This document shows, in pieces, positions 1-9,433 of a stretch of DNA of 64,000 nt (position 1 is its first letter; every line of letters begins with the position of its first letter). The position numbers were made by a program, and so were the translations under genes. Location: NCBI RefSeq assembly GCF_000330885.1, contig NC_020059.1:3089001-3153000 (forward strand), written 5' to 3'. This DNA is from Rhizobium tropici CIAT 899 (lineage in GTDB: Bacteria > Pseudomonadota > Alphaproteobacteria > Rhizobiales > Rhizobiaceae). The notes beneath the pieces are model-generated. The model ran no database searches. It saw only the letters and a program-made list of their open reading frames with translations, and was not told the origin of the DNA.

Positions 1-347
1 CCTGCTCGATTATATGAAGAACTATTATTGCGGGTATGAAAGCCATCAAGTAGCTTCGAATATGGTCTAAAGCGTTAAATTTACTTGGTATCGTTGGCTG
101 CGTGCTTCCGAAGCCTATACCGGTCCATGACTTGGAATCGACTTCCAGGCTTTCCCTGTCAGAGCCCATGGGCATGACCTTTGTATCGCGCATCACGCTG
201 CGCTGATTGAGGGCGAGTGCTACGAGCGCGCCCATACAGCCAGTATGCAACCGAAATTGACGGTACACAAGATCGATTGCCATCAACTCTCGGCATCATG
301 CACCAAGCCAATTTTTACATCGACTTTGCCTGCGAAGTCCGTCGGGC
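1..347. other. Left-edge region without a firm gene
   Basis: This 347-base stretch lies downstream of the sarcosine oxidase operon and is less GC-rich at its left end than the rest of the window. A plus-strand frame is open from base 2 to a TAA at 68-70 (22 codons with ordinary rhizobial codon choice), so the 3' end of a gene may enter from the left. A minus-strand frame is also open from an ATG at 193 to the edge, with poorer codon use. Neither product is recognisable. No RNA gene or repeat was seen. Confidence 0.3.
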
Positions 348-896
348 TTAAAGCCCAGCATCCTCCGCACCTTCGGCGAGAAGGCCGAACGCATAGTCGG
401 AGAAGGAGCGCCAGACCTCGACGCGGAACGTCTCCTCATCGAGCCGCAGGACCACGACCTCAGCCTTGCCGAGCAGCGTGCGCGAGCAAGCGCCGACAGA
501 GAATGCGCTCAGCGAAACATCCTGCGGGCAGCCGGCGGCAAGCGTTGCTTCCGCGCCGGGACCGGAGATGATGACTGCGGTATTGCGATGTGAGACATCG
601 GTCGCCGAATGCAGCACACCGGACGATGCCGCCACGCCGACCAGCTCGGCACCGTTTTCATCGATGACGAGCCATTCGTCCGGGCCGAGCCACAGGGCAT
701 GACGGCCATTGGCGCCGGCTGACGTCTTCGGGCGGGTCGGCAGCTGAAGGCCGAGCGCCTGCGAAAGACCATGGACAGAATCCGCAGGCGCGCGCAGCGA
801 AATGCGGCTTGCAGGAGCGGCTGGCGTCAGCCGGACGGTCGAGGAACCGCCGTGGCGGCCGGCGAGTGGCAGTTTGCGGGTAGCGAGATCAGCCAT
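348..896 (-). CDS. soxG: Sarcosine oxidase gamma subunit
   Basis: This is the gamma subunit (about 182 residues) of the heterotetrameric sarcosine oxidase, a cytoplasmic enzyme that demethylates sarcosine to glycine and passes the one-carbon unit to tetrahydrofolate. It is identified by its position as the last gene of a soxB-D-A-G operon and by a typical gamma-subunit sequence with a central W-L-G-P-D-E-W segment. The ATG at 896 is chosen because a strong AAGGAGG lies just upstream; a longer frame from 920 would bury that ribosome site. The start overlaps the end of soxA by 8 bases, so translation is probably coupled. Confidence 0.93.
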   Translation of the reverse strand: MADLATRKLPLAGRHGGSSTVRLTPAAPASRISLRAPADSVHGLSQALGLQLPTRPKTSAGANGRHALWLGPDEWLVIDENGAELVGVAASSGVLHSATDVSHRNTAVIISGPGAEATLAAGCPQDVSLSAFSVGACSRTLLGKAEVVVLRLDEETFRVEVWRSFSDYAFGLLAEGAEDAGL

Positions 897-3885
897 TGAT
901 CCGGCCTCCTTCCTTGTCAAAAAATACCAGATCCGTCACCTCGACTGATATCGTCTTGTCGGGCATCGGCACATAGAGCGTCTTGCCCATGCGCTCGCGC
1001 CCGCCGGCAACCAGCGCGAAGGCGATGGAGCGGCCGAGATTTTCGGACCAGTAGGACGAGGTGACATGGCCGAGCATGGCCATCGGCTTCTGCTCGTTCG
1101 GATCGGCAACGATCTGTGCGCCCTCCTCCAGCACCACCTTCGGATCGCGGGTGACGAGACCGACGAGCTGCTTGCGGCCTTCCTTGACCAGATCCTGCCG
1201 TTTCAGGCCGCGAATACCGACGAAATCGGTCTTCTTCTTGGAAACGGCCCAGGCAAGGCCGGCGTCATCGGGCGTCACCGTGCCGTCGGTATCCTGGCCG
1301 ACGATGATATAGCCCTTCTCAGCGCGGAGCACGTGCATGGTCTCGGTGCCGTAGGCGCAGGCGCCCAGCGGCTCAGCGCGAGCCCATACGGCCTCCCAAA
1401 CCGACTGGCCATAATCGGCCGGCACATTGATTTCGTAGCCGACTTCACCGGTGAAGGAGACGCGGAACAGCCGCGCCGGCACGCCGCAAACCTTGCACTC
1501 GGCGACACTCATATGCGGGAAGGCCTCGTTGGACAGATCCTGGCCCTCGACCAGCGGCTCGATGATCTCGCGTGCCTTCGGACCCTGTACGGCGATAACA
1601 GCCCATTGCTCGGTGGTCGAGGTCAGCCACACCTTCAGGTGCGGGAACTCGGTCTGCAGATAGTCTTCCATATGATGCAGCACACGCGGCGCACCGCCCG
1701 TCGTGGTCGTCACATGGAAGCGATCCTCGGCCAGACGTCCGACGACGCCATCGTCATAAACGAAGCCGTCTTCGCGGGTCATGATGCCGTAGCGGCAGCG
1801 GCCGGGCTTCAGCGTATCCCAGGCATTGGTGTAGAGGAGGTTCAGGAATTCCGCCGCATCCGGCCCGACCACTTCGATCTTGCCGAGCGTCGAGGCATCG
1901 AACACGCCGGCCACTTCGCGCGCCGTACGGCATTCGCGATTGACGGCCTGATGCATGGTCTCGCCGGCACGCGGATAGAACCAGGCGCGCTTCCAGTTGC
2001 CGACATCTTCGAAGATCGCGCCGTGCGCCTCTTCCCAGGCATGCATCGGCGTCTTGCGGGCGGGATCAAAGAGAGCCCCGCGCGAATGGCTGATCAGCGT
2101 GCCGTAGGTAACGGGCGTATAGGGCGCGCGGAAGGTGGTGAGACCGACCTGCGGAATATCCTTGCCGAGCATTTCGGCAGCGATCGCCAGGCCATGCATG
2201 TTGGATAGTTTGCCCTGGTCGGACGCCATGCCGTTGGTGGTGAAGCGCTTGATATGCTCGATGGAATGCATGCCTTCGCGCACTGCAAGGCGGATATCCT
2301 TGGCGCAGACATCGTGCTGGAAATCGACGAAAGCCTTGGCATTCGTATCCGGTCCCGCACCTTCGGCAGCACCGATCATGCCGCCTGTCCATTCGAAGGC
2401 CTGCTCGGCGTGGAGCTGGATCTTCTCTCCGCCATTGGTGCTGCCGGTCGCGCGCGCCATCAGCTCGCCGGCGGCAAGTGATTCCTCGATCGCGGCTTGC
2501 AGCCCATCCGTGCCGTTGCAGGCGCCGACCGAAAGGCAATCCTGAACATAGGTGCCCGGCAGGAAGCGCTGCTTCTCGGTATCGAATTTCAGCTTGCCGC
2601 GCGATTGCGAAAAGAGATGAACGGAGGGCGTCCAGCCCGCCGAAACCAGGAGGGCATCCACGGGGATCTTGCGGGTTGCGGAACTGCCGTTGCGCGAGAC
2701 GGTCATCGAGGCGACGCGCAGCTTGCCTGATGTATCGACGACGGCATAGTCGGTCAGCACCTCGATGCCGAGCCGCTTTGCTTCGGCGAGAACCGCCTCG
2801 CCCGGACGCGCACGGCTGTCGACGATGGCAGCGATGGAAACGCCGGCGCGCTTCAGATCGAAGGCGGCCTCATAGGCCGAATCATGCGCCGTGTAGACGC
2901 CGATCTTCGCACCGACGGCGACGCCATAGTGGTTGAGATAGGCACGCGCAGCCGAAGCGAGCATGATGCCCGGACGATCGTTGTTCGGAAACACCATGTG
3001 GCGTTCGATCGCGCCTGTCGCCAGGATGGCGCGCTTGGCGCGGACCTGCCATAGGCGCTCGCGCGGCAAGTCGCGGCCGGGTTTGGCCAGATGGTCGGTC
3101 ACGCGTTCGGCAAGGCCGAAGAAATTATGGTTGTAATAGCCGAAGGCGGTCGTGCGGGTCAGCACCTGGACATTCGGCATCGCCTTGAGCTTGGCGACGG
3201 TCGCTTGCGCCCACTCGTACCCTTCGGCGCCATCGATCTTGATGCCGGTATCGAAGCGGAGCGCGCCGCCGACATCCGGCTGTTCGTCACAGAGGATGAC
3301 CTTGGCGCCAGTTTCAGCCGCCGCGAGCGCCGCGGAAAGACCGGCGACGCCGGCACCCACGACAAGAACGTCGCAATGGGCGTAACGACCGGCATAGTGA
3401 TCCGGATCCTCTTCCGTCGGCGCAACGCCGAGGCCGGCAGCACGGCGGATGAAGGGCTCGTAAATATGCTTCCAGGCCGACTTCGGCCACATGAAGGTCT
3501 TGTAGTAGAAGCCAGCGGCAAAGAAGGGCGACATCAGATTGTTGACGCCACCGATATCGAAGGCGAGCGACGGCCAGCGGTTTTGCGACTGAGCCTTCAT
3601 GCCGTCGAAAACTTCCTGCACGCTGGCACGCACGTTCGGCTGTCGCCGCGCCGCATCGCGCGAGATATCGAGCAGTGCGTTCGGTTCTTCGGCTCCAGCC
3701 GAAAGGATACCGCGCGGACGGTGATACTTGAAGGAACGGCCGACAAGATGGACGCCGTTGGCAAGCAGCGCCGAGGCGACGGTATCGCCCTCGAGCGCGG
3801 TATAGGTCTTGCCGTCAAAAGTGAAGCGAGCGGTTCTGGCCGGCGTCAAACGCCCCTTGCCCGCGATACGATTGGCGCCGCTCAT
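889..3885 (-). CDS. soxA: Sarcosine oxidase alpha subunit
   Basis: This 998-residue protein is the large subunit of heterotetrameric sarcosine oxidase and has the usual family length. The N-terminal 100 residues form a ferredoxin-like region. A dinucleotide-binding segment (VVGAGVAGLSAALAAAE) follows at about 175, and the C-terminal 400 residues are an aminomethyltransferase (GcvT-like) domain that binds folate, ending in a glycine-cleavage T barrel. In the known complex this subunit binds NAD and tetrahydrofolate and receives the methylene group from the beta subunit. Its ATG overlaps the soxD stop by four bases (ATGA), so the two genes are translationally coupled. Nothing looks truncated. 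Confidence 0.97.
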   Translation of the reverse strand: MSGANRIAGKGRLTPARTARFTFDGKTYTALEGDTVASALLANGVHLVGRSFKYHRPRGILSAGAEEPNALLDISRDAARRQPNVRASVQEVFDGMKAQSQNRWPSLAFDIGGVNNLMSPFFAAGFYYKTFMWPKSAWKHIYEPFIRRAAGLGVAPTEEDPDHYAGRYAHCDVLVVGAGVAGLSAALAAAETGAKVILCDEQPDVGGALRFDTGIKIDGAEGYEWAQATVAKLKAMPNVQVLTRTTAFGYYNHNFFGLAERVTDHLAKPGRDLPRERLWQVRAKRAILATGAIERHMVFPNNDRPGIMLASAARAYLNHYGVAVGAKIGVYTAHDSAYEAAFDLKRAGVSIAAIVDSRARPGEAVLAEAKRLGIEVLTDYAVVDTSGKLRVASMTVSRNGSSATRKIPVDALLVSAGWTPSVHLFSQSRGKLKFDTEKQRFLPGTYVQDCLSVGACNGTDGLQAAIEESLAAGELMARATGSTNGGEKIQLHAEQAFEWTGGMIGAAEGAGPDTNAKAFVDFQHDVCAKDIRLAVREGMHSIEHIKRFTTNGMASDQGKLSNMHGLAIAAEMLGKDIPQVGLTTFRAPYTPVTYGTLISHSRGALFDPARKTPMHAWEEAHGAIFEDVGNWKRAWFYPRAGETMHQAVNRECRTAREVAGVFDASTLGKIEVVGPDAAEFLNLLYTNAWDTLKPGRCRYGIMTREDGFVYDDGVVGRLAEDRFHVTTTTGGAPRVLHHMEDYLQTEFPHLKVWLTSTTEQWAVIAVQGPKAREIIEPLVEGQDLSNEAFPHMSVAECKVCGVPARLFRVSFTGEVGYEINVPADYGQSVWEAVWARAEPLGACAYGTETMHVLRAEKGYIIVGQDTDGTVTPDDAGLAWAVSKKKTDFVGIRGLKRQDLVKEGRKQLVGLVTRDPKVVLEEGAQIVADPNEQKPMAMLGHVTSSYWSENLGRSIAFALVAGGRERMGKTLYVPMPDKTISVEVTDLVFFDKEGGRING

Positions 3886-4247
3886 TCAGCAAATCCCTCT
3901 GTTGGTGCCGTCTTTTCTTGTTCGTTCTGTTGCTGCGTCACCGGTTCGGCCGCGCCGGGCTTGAGCGTCGCTGGATCCGGCTTCGGTTCGCCGGCCTTGT
4001 AGGTTCGGTAGAAGTGATCGCTCACCGTGTCGCGCGCCGCATTGAAGAAGCGGCCGCAGCCATGGATGTGCCGCCAGCGCTCGAAGATCAGCCCCTTCGG
4101 GTTGTCGCGCAGGAAGAAATATTCCTCGAATTCCTCGTCCGAGATCCCGGCAATATTGGCCGGCCGCACGATATGCGCGTCGCCGGCGTTGCGGAATTCG
4201 AGTTCCGAACGCTCTTCCTCGCAATAGGGGCAGTAAATCAGCAGCAT
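3882..4247 (-). CDS. soxD: Sarcosine oxidase delta subunit
   Basis: This 121-residue protein is the delta subunit of sarcosine oxidase. The N-terminus carries the metal-binding pattern IYCPYCEEER and later a histidine-containing stretch (WRHIHGCGRFFNAARDT), which together match the structural zinc site known for this subunit. The C-terminal 25 residues are proline- and glutamine-rich and probably disordered. It lies between the DUF2511-like gene and soxA and shares ATGA with soxA. A modest AGGT precedes the start. Confidence 0.95.
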   Translation of the reverse strand: MLLIYCPYCEEERSELEFRNAGDAHIVRPANIAGISDEEFEEYFFLRDNPKGLIFERWRHIHGCGRFFNAARDTVSDHFYRTYKAGEPKPDPATLKPGAAEPVTQQQNEQEKTAPTEGFAE

Positions 4248-4262
4248 TGTTTTCTACCTGTG

Positions 4263-4682
4263 TTAAAGCTCGGAGCCTGTAAGGCTTGTGCCGGGAGGCT
4301 GCGCGCAAAGCTGCCGCCCCATGATGACGAAAGGTGTTATGCGCTTCAGCAGCGCCTCCAGCGATCCATAGGGCTTCAGCACATTGGTCATCCCCAGATT
4401 GACCAGGCTCATGCCCAGCAGATCCGTGTCGATCGCAAACGCCCTGGTCGCCTCGGGCGTCTGATCCGGCACGAAATAGACCGCCGGCTTGTTCAGCACC
4501 TTGGCGCAGGCAATCACGCCGCTTTCGGCCACGAAGGGCCAGTCGGCCTCATCCTTCGCCTTGTGGATCACCTGCATGCGAAAATCCTTGACCCCCGGAA
4601 TAAGATCGCTGACTTCGGTCGCGATCGCTCCGACCGGCAGGGAAAGCCCTGCGGCAAGAACGATCCCGACCGCGGCCAGCAT
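4263..4682 (-). CDS. Secreted DUF2511-like protein inside the sox operon
   Basis: This 139-residue protein begins with a hydrophobic segment (about residues 2-20) that ends in a plausible signal-peptidase site, so it is probably exported. The mature part contains DWPFVAESGVIACAK followed by a short V-Y-F-V strand. This resembles the W-P-F...G...C pattern of the DUF2511/YebY family, whose role is not established. Two cysteines could form a disulfide in the periplasm. The ATG overlaps the soxB stop by one base (TGATG), and soxD begins 15 bases downstream, so it is transcribed with the sox genes. Whether it contributes to sarcosine metabolism is unknown; the family assignment is from memory of the pattern only. 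Confidence 0.75.
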   Translation of the reverse strand: MLAAVGIVLAAGLSLPVGAIATEVSDLIPGVKDFRMQVIHKAKDEADWPFVAESGVIACAKVLNKPAVYFVPDQTPEATRAFAIDTDLLGMSLVNLGMTNVLKPYGSLEALLKRITPFVIMGRQLCAQPPGTSLTGSEL

Positions 4683-5935
4683 CAGTGTGCCACGGCGGCG
4701 GCCGCCGCCTCATCGATCAGACGGCCAGTGCGGAAGCGATCCAGCGTCAGGCCGGCATTGAACTTGTGCGGCTCGTCGCGGGCAATCAGATGGGCAAAGA
4801 GATTGGCCGAACCCGGCGTCGCCTTGAAGCCGCCGGTGCCCCAGCCGCAATTGACATAGAGCCCGGGCACCGGCGTCTTCGACTGGATTGCCGAACGATC
4901 CGGCGTATTGTCGACGATGCCGCCCCAGGAACGCATCATCTTCACGCGACGGAACATCGGGAACAATTCGCAGATCGCATCCAGCGTATGGGTGATGATC
5001 TGCAACCCGCCGGTCTGGCTGTATGAATTATATTGATCCGTGCCGGCGCCGATGACGAGCTCGCCCTTGTCTGACTGCGAGATATAGGCATGCACCGTGT
5101 TCGACATGACGACGCAGGGGAAGATCGGCTTCAGCGGCTCGGAAACGAGCGCCTGCAGTGGGCTCGATTGCAGCGGCACGCGAACGCCGGCCATCTGCAT
5201 GACGACGGTGGTGTGGCCGGCTGCGGAAACGCCGACCTTCTTGGCGCCGATAAAGCCCTTACTCGTATCGACGCCGGTCACACGGCCGTCTGGCCCGCGC
5301 CGAATGCCGGTCACTTCGCAATTCTGGATAATGTGCACGCCGCGATCGGAAGCGGCGCGCGCGAAGCCCCAAGCGACCGCATCGTGACGCGCCGTGCCGC
5401 CGCGACGCTGCAGGGCGGCACCGTTGATCGGATAGCGCGCCGTCTTCGAAATATCGAGCGGCGGGCAATATGCCTTAGCCTGCTCGGGCGTCAGCCATTC
5501 ATTGTCGATGCCATAGAGACGGTTGGCGTGGATATGCCGCTTGAAGGACTGCTGGTCATGCACATTGTGCGACAGCATCATCACGCCGCGCGGCGAATAC
5601 ATGACATTGTAATTGAGATCCTGAGACAGCCCTTCCCAGAGCTTCATCGAATGCTCGTAGATGTGCATGCTCTCTTCATAGAGATAGTTCGAGCGGATGA
5701 TGGTCGTGTTGCGGCCGGTATTGCCGCCGCCGAGCCAGCCCTTTTCGATCACCGCGACATTGGTGATGCCATGCTCCTTGGCGAGATAGTAGGCTGCACC
5801 CAGGCCATGACCGCCGCCACCGACGATGATGACGTCATACTCCTTGCGCGGCTCCGGCGAGGTCCATTGAGCCTCCCAGCCCTTGTGAGCCCGCATCGCT
5901 TCCCGTGCCACGGCAAAAACCGAGTATTTACGCAT
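4682..5935 (-). CDS. soxB: Sarcosine oxidase beta subunit
   Basis: This 417-residue flavoprotein is the catalytic beta subunit that oxidises sarcosine. A Rossmann FAD-binding motif (DVIIVGGGGHGLGAAYYLA) sits near residue 34, and the family-typical stretch LGGGNTGRNTTIIRSNYLY follows. The C-terminal NCGWGTGGFKATPGS segment is the usual substrate-side and FAD-binding end. It is the first gene of the operon. A GGAG about 12 bases before the ATG supports the start. About 160 bases upstream separate it from the next gene, and no clear operator was seen there. Confidence 0.97.
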   Translation of the reverse strand: MRKYSVFAVAREAMRAHKGWEAQWTSPEPRKEYDVIIVGGGGHGLGAAYYLAKEHGITNVAVIEKGWLGGGNTGRNTTIIRSNYLYEESMHIYEHSMKLWEGLSQDLNYNVMYSPRGVMMLSHNVHDQQSFKRHIHANRLYGIDNEWLTPEQAKAYCPPLDISKTARYPINGAALQRRGGTARHDAVAWGFARAASDRGVHIIQNCEVTGIRRGPDGRVTGVDTSKGFIGAKKVGVSAAGHTTVVMQMAGVRVPLQSSPLQALVSEPLKPIFPCVVMSNTVHAYISQSDKGELVIGAGTDQYNSYSQTGGLQIITHTLDAICELFPMFRRVKMMRSWGGIVDNTPDRSAIQSKTPVPGLYVNCGWGTGGFKATPGSANLFAHLIARDEPHKFNAGLTLDRFRTGRLIDEAAAAAVAH

Positions 5936-6096
5936 TCGCCCTCAACTCCTTCAGGCAAGACGCCCTTTTTCTGGGTCATACAAATCGCAAATCCAAAACC
6001 GACACAACGGCTCTTTTGCGACGCATTCAGCACCGTCTTTCGACACGGTTAAGATTGCCGCCATCCCGCCTGCCCCGCTTACGACCTCCTAGCCGA

Positions 6097-6375
6097 TTAT
6101 TTGCGCTGCAGATGGCAGACCTTCACGCGCCCGCCATGACCGTCCTTGCTCCAGACACATCCCTCTTTTCGCGGCTTTCCATTGTGGAGATAAATTCTCG
6201 CACGATGTTTGCTGTCGTAGGTCTGATTGGAAAAATCATGGCCACCGATGCGCACATTCTTACCAAACCGCACTTCGCCGGCTGCTGCAGGCGCAAACAC
6301 CGCAGTGAGTACCACAAGGCTGAGCGCGAGCGCAGCAAGCGCTTTCCCAACAGCGATAAAGCGATGCGATTGCAT
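6097..6375 (-). CDS. Small exported hypothetical protein
   Basis: A 92-residue protein is encoded if the ATG at 6375 is used. That start follows a strong GGGAGGGA eight bases upstream, whereas the longer frame from 6426 has none. Residues 1-32 form a signal peptide (basic start, hydrophobic core, A-P-A-A-A cleavage region). The mature part is about 60 residues, basic, and holds two cysteines (EGCVWSK and KVCHLQ) that may pair. I do not recognise the family. It is probably monocistronic and periplasmic. Confidence 0.7.
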   Translation of the reverse strand: MQSHRFIAVGKALAALALSLVVLTAVFAPAAAGEVRFGKNVRIGGHDFSNQTYDSKHRARIYLHNGKPRKEGCVWSKDGHGGRVKVCHLQRK

Positions 6376-6718
6376 GAAGTGATTCCCTCCCGTTTCGGAC
6401 AGCTGCTCGAATCCCCCGCAGCTCACGAATGATTCTGATCCGAAATGCTCACATAAGCATGTCAGTGCCGCAAAGATCGGGATCTGCCAATCCCTCTTTC
6501 AAGCGCCTTCGTGAAAGCGCAGCAGGTATCGCCGGTTCAATTCAACCCTCGACAACTAGCTTTTTCCTCTGCAAACTCACGATCTGGCTAGACTTTGACA
6601 AACCGATCTGCTATCCCGCCACCCAATCGCAAGGCTGTGGCCGCGCGAACGTTATATTTTTGCCTCCTGGCGCTGCCGTCGCCGCTGGCATCAACCAAAC
6701 CAAAGGAACGTGATTCTC

Positions 6719-6931
6719 GTGCAGGTACTTGTCCGCGATAACAATGTCGACCAGGCTCTCCGCGCTCTCAAGAAGAAGATGCAGCGCGAAGGTATTTTCC
6801 GCGAAATGAAGATGCGCGACTACTATGAAAAGCCGTCGCAGAAGCGTGCTCGCGAGAAGGCTGAAGCTGTTCGTCGCGTTCGCAAGCTTGCTCGCAAGCG
6901 CGCTCAGCGCGAAGGCCTTGTTGCCAAGTAA
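6719..6931 (+). CDS. rpsU: 30S ribosomal protein S21
   Basis: This small basic protein of the 30S subunit starts with [20 protein letters not shown] and ends in a lysine- and arginine-rich helix, which is the standard alphaproteobacterial S21. Two in-frame GTG codons are possible. The GTG at 6719 gives the usual 70-residue protein and lies about ten bases after AAAGGAA, while the GTG at 6710 sits almost on top of that ribosome site, so 6719 is preferred. A GC-rich hairpin with a T run follows the gene. The 290 bases upstream hold no gene. Confidence 0.95.
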   Translation: MQVLVRDNNVDQALRALKKKMQREGIFREMKMRDYYEKPSQKRAREKAEAVRRVRKLARKRAQREGLVAK

Positions 6932-6965
6932 TCGCCGTTTTTTCGACGTTTTCAGATGCATGTGT

Positions 6966-6997
6966 GGCGGGGGCGAGTCGTTCGCCGCCGCCTTTTT
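6966..6997 (+). terminator. Rho-independent terminator after rpsU
   Basis: An 11-base GC-rich stem (6966-6976 with 6982-6992, one imperfect pair) with a five-base loop is followed by TTTTT. It lies 35 bases after the rpsU stop and ends that transcript. Confidence 0.8.
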
Positions 6998-7069
6998 GAT
7001 TTATTCTCTACGCAAATCGGATTAAATCAGAACAGCCTGATATGACGCATGGGGAAAGCGAACCCGATA

Positions 7070-7945
7070 ATGGCAATGACGACTTCCGTAAAGTTCCGCA
7101 CTTCGAACCTCTCCTTACCCGTTTCGAAGCGCGCCGCGGTGCTGCCTGCTTTGGCGATACTTGCCGCGATCAGCCTTTCCGGCTGCCAGACGGCTACGAC
7201 CGATAATGTGATCCAGATCGACAAGGCTCAGGGCTCGTCCGAAAATATCGCCTCGCTGACATCAGTCATCAATGCCAATCCGCAGGATCCGGAAGGCTAC
7301 AATGTGCGCGGCACGGCCTATGGCCGCGGCGGCGATTTCAACCGCGCTCTTGGCGATTTCAATCAGGCGATCCAGCTCAATCCGAAGTTCTACCAGGCCT
7401 ATGCCAACCGCGCGCTCATCTATCGCAACATGGGCAAGCTGCCGGAAGCGGTCGCGGACTATAATGCGGCGCTGCAGATCAACTCGAACTACGACGTCGC
7501 CTATATCGGCCGCGGCAACCTCTACCGCCAGTCAGGCCGCGACAACGACGCCTTCAACGATTATTCGAAGGCCATCAGCCTCGGGACGACGGACGGCCGC
7601 GCCTATAATGGCCGTGGCGTGATCTACCAGAAGCGCAATCAGCAGGATAAGGCGATCGACGATTTCTCCAAGGCGATCTCGCTGTCGCCGAACTCGCCGG
7701 AGCCTTACAACAGCCGCGGCATCTCCTATCTCGCGCAGAACGACGACGACAACGCGTTTGCCGATTTCAACCATGCGATCGAGCTGAACAACAAGCTCGC
7801 CGAATCCTGGGCAAACCAGGCATTCGTCTATGAGCGCAAAGGCGACAAGGCGAAAGCCCGCCGCTCCTATCAGCATGCGGTCAACCTCGATCCCAACTAT
7901 CAGCCGGCCAGAGACGGCCTGGCGCGCGTCGGCGCCGGCGCCTGA
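7070..7945 (+). CDS. TPR-repeat lipoprotein (NlpI-like)
   Basis: This protein of about 291 residues has a long basic N-terminal region, a hydrophobic segment and a lipobox ending in LSGC, so it is expected to be lipid-anchored in the envelope. The rest consists of tandem tetratricopeptide repeats: about six units with the A-x-x-x-R-G or N-R pattern and repeated D-F-N/S-K/Q-A-I-x-L motifs from about residue 75 to the end. TPR lipoproteins of this kind (NlpI-like) act as scaffolds in cell-wall turnover; this role is inferred from the architecture. The ATG at 7070 is preferred over 7049, although neither has a strong ribosome site. Confidence 0.85.
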   Translation: MAMTTSVKFRTSNLSLPVSKRAAVLPALAILAAISLSGCQTATTDNVIQIDKAQGSSENIASLTSVINANPQDPEGYNVRGTAYGRGGDFNRALGDFNQAIQLNPKFYQAYANRALIYRNMGKLPEAVADYNAALQINSNYDVAYIGRGNLYRQSGRDNDAFNDYSKAISLGTTDGRAYNGRGVIYQKRNQQDKAIDDFSKAISLSPNSPEPYNSRGISYLAQNDDDNAFADFNHAIELNNKLAESWANQAFVYERKGDKAKARRSYQHAVNLDPNYQPARDGLARVGAGA

Positions 7946-7974
7946 CACGGGGCATATCGCCGTAAAGATATCCA

Positions 7975-8004
7975 GCCGCCGGCGATCCCTGCCCGGCGGC
8001 TTTT
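7975..8004 (+). terminator. Terminator after TPR lipoprotein gene
   Basis: GCCGCCGG at 7975-7982 pairs with CCGGCGGC at 7993-8000 around a ten-base loop, and TTTTCTTT follows. The hairpin lies 30 bases downstream of the lipoprotein stop codon. Confidence 0.75.
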
Positions 8005-8111
8005 CTTTGCCCTGGTCTTCGATTTTGCGCATGTCGATATCGCAAAACCGCTGCACACTTTTGCGCGACATGCTGTAGTCTCGGGCTCATCCGTTCAAGC
8101 GAGACAAAGAC

Positions 8112-9182
8112 ATGCCCTCCCCGCAGAAAATCATCGTCATCGGCGCCGGTATCATCGGGGCTTCCATCGCCTGGCATCTGTGTCGCAGGGGGGCGTCGGT
8201 AACGGTGGTCGCACAGCAGATCGGCGGCGTTGCCACCCCGAACTCCTTCGCCTGGATCAATGCCAGCTGGGGCAATCCGGAATTCTACTTCCATCTCCGC
8301 CATCGCTCGATGGCCGAGTGGTCGAGGCTGAAGGCAGATCTGCCTGACATCCCTCTATCCTGGTGCGGTAGCCTCAGCTGGGATCTTCCCGAGCCGGAGC
8401 TGGACGCCTATGCGGCGCAGCACCATGGCTGGGGCTATGGCATACAGCCGGTGAACCGGGCGACAAGTGCGATGCTCGAACCGAATCTGGCCAATCCGCC
8501 CGACTATGCTCTGCACGTCGCGGAAGAAGGCGCGGTCGAACCCGTTGCCGCCGCCAAACTGCTGCTGGAAGACGCATGCCTTCGGGGAGCGATCCTGTCA
8601 TCCAGTGTCGAAGTCAAAGGCCTGCTGAGGCAGGGCGAGCGGATCGTCGGCATCGAAACGAGCGAAGGGCCGATGCACGCCGATCATGTCGTTCTGGCTG
8701 CCGGTGCAGGCACGGCAGCACTTGCCGCCTCGGCGGATATTCTCGTACCGCTTGAAACACCTCCGGGGCTCATCGTCCATTCACGACCCGTAGGGAAAAT
8801 GCTGAACGGTCTGGTGATGGCACCGGAGCTGCATCTGCGCCAAACGGCAGAAGGACGAATCATAGCCGGCGGCGACTTCGGCGGCACCGATCCCGGCGAT
8901 AATCCTCAAGCGGCTGCCGACGCGCTCTTCGCCAAGGTCAGAGCAACATTGAAAGGAGGCGAGGCGCTGGAGCTCGATTTCCACACCGTCGGTTATCGCC
9001 CGACGCCGAAAGGCGGCCTGCCGGTCCTCGGCAATATCGGTGCGGCACCGGGCCTCTACCTCGCAGTTCTGCATTCCGGCGTTACGCTCGCACCGCTCGT
9101 CGGCCTGCTCGCCGCGCAGGAAATCGTCGATGGCAGCGAAGCGCACGAGCTTGCGCAGTTCCGGCTCTCTCGCTTTTCCTAG
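8112..9182 (+). CDS. FAD-dependent amine/amino-acid oxidoreductase (DAO family)
   Basis: This 356-residue flavoprotein opens with IIVIGAGIIGASIAWHLCRRG, the GxGxxG FAD-binding fold of the D-amino-acid oxidase/glycine oxidase family. The C-terminal region PKGGLPVLGNIGAAPGLYLA and the following HSGVTLAPLVG segment are the second FAD-contact region of these enzymes. The substrate cannot be told from sequence; sarcosine, glycine or another secondary amine are all possible. It stands alone between a terminator and the histidine kinase gene. Confidence 0.85.
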   Translation: MPSPQKIIVIGAGIIGASIAWHLCRRGASVTVVAQQIGGVATPNSFAWINASWGNPEFYFHLRHRSMAEWSRLKADLPDIPLSWCGSLSWDLPEPELDAYAAQHHGWGYGIQPVNRATSAMLEPNLANPPDYALHVAEEGAVEPVAAAKLLLEDACLRGAILSSSVEVKGLLRQGERIVGIETSEGPMHADHVVLAAGAGTAALAASADILVPLETPPGLIVHSRPVGKMLNGLVMAPELHLRQTAEGRIIAGGDFGGTDPGDNPQAAADALFAKVRATLKGGEALELDFHTVGYRPTPKGGLPVLGNIGAAPGLYLAVLHSGVTLAPLVGLLAAQEIVDGSEAHELAQFRLSRFS

Positions 9183-9433
9183 CCCGAGAATGAGGCGGTC
9201 AGCGCAACTGCAGGGATGCGTTGCCACAGTCGTAAATACCCGAGATCGCTTACGATTTCGCAATAATGACTTTTCAGATGTTGCAAGGAAAATTACCGAG
9301 CCCTAACATGGCGCTTCTGGAGCATGTAGCTCGGATCGGGGCACGGGGGCGCTTGGCATGATGACCAATACCATTCTATTTGCGTTTGCCGGCGCGTCGT
9401 ATCCTCATCGAGGCACGATCGGTTGATCGCTTC

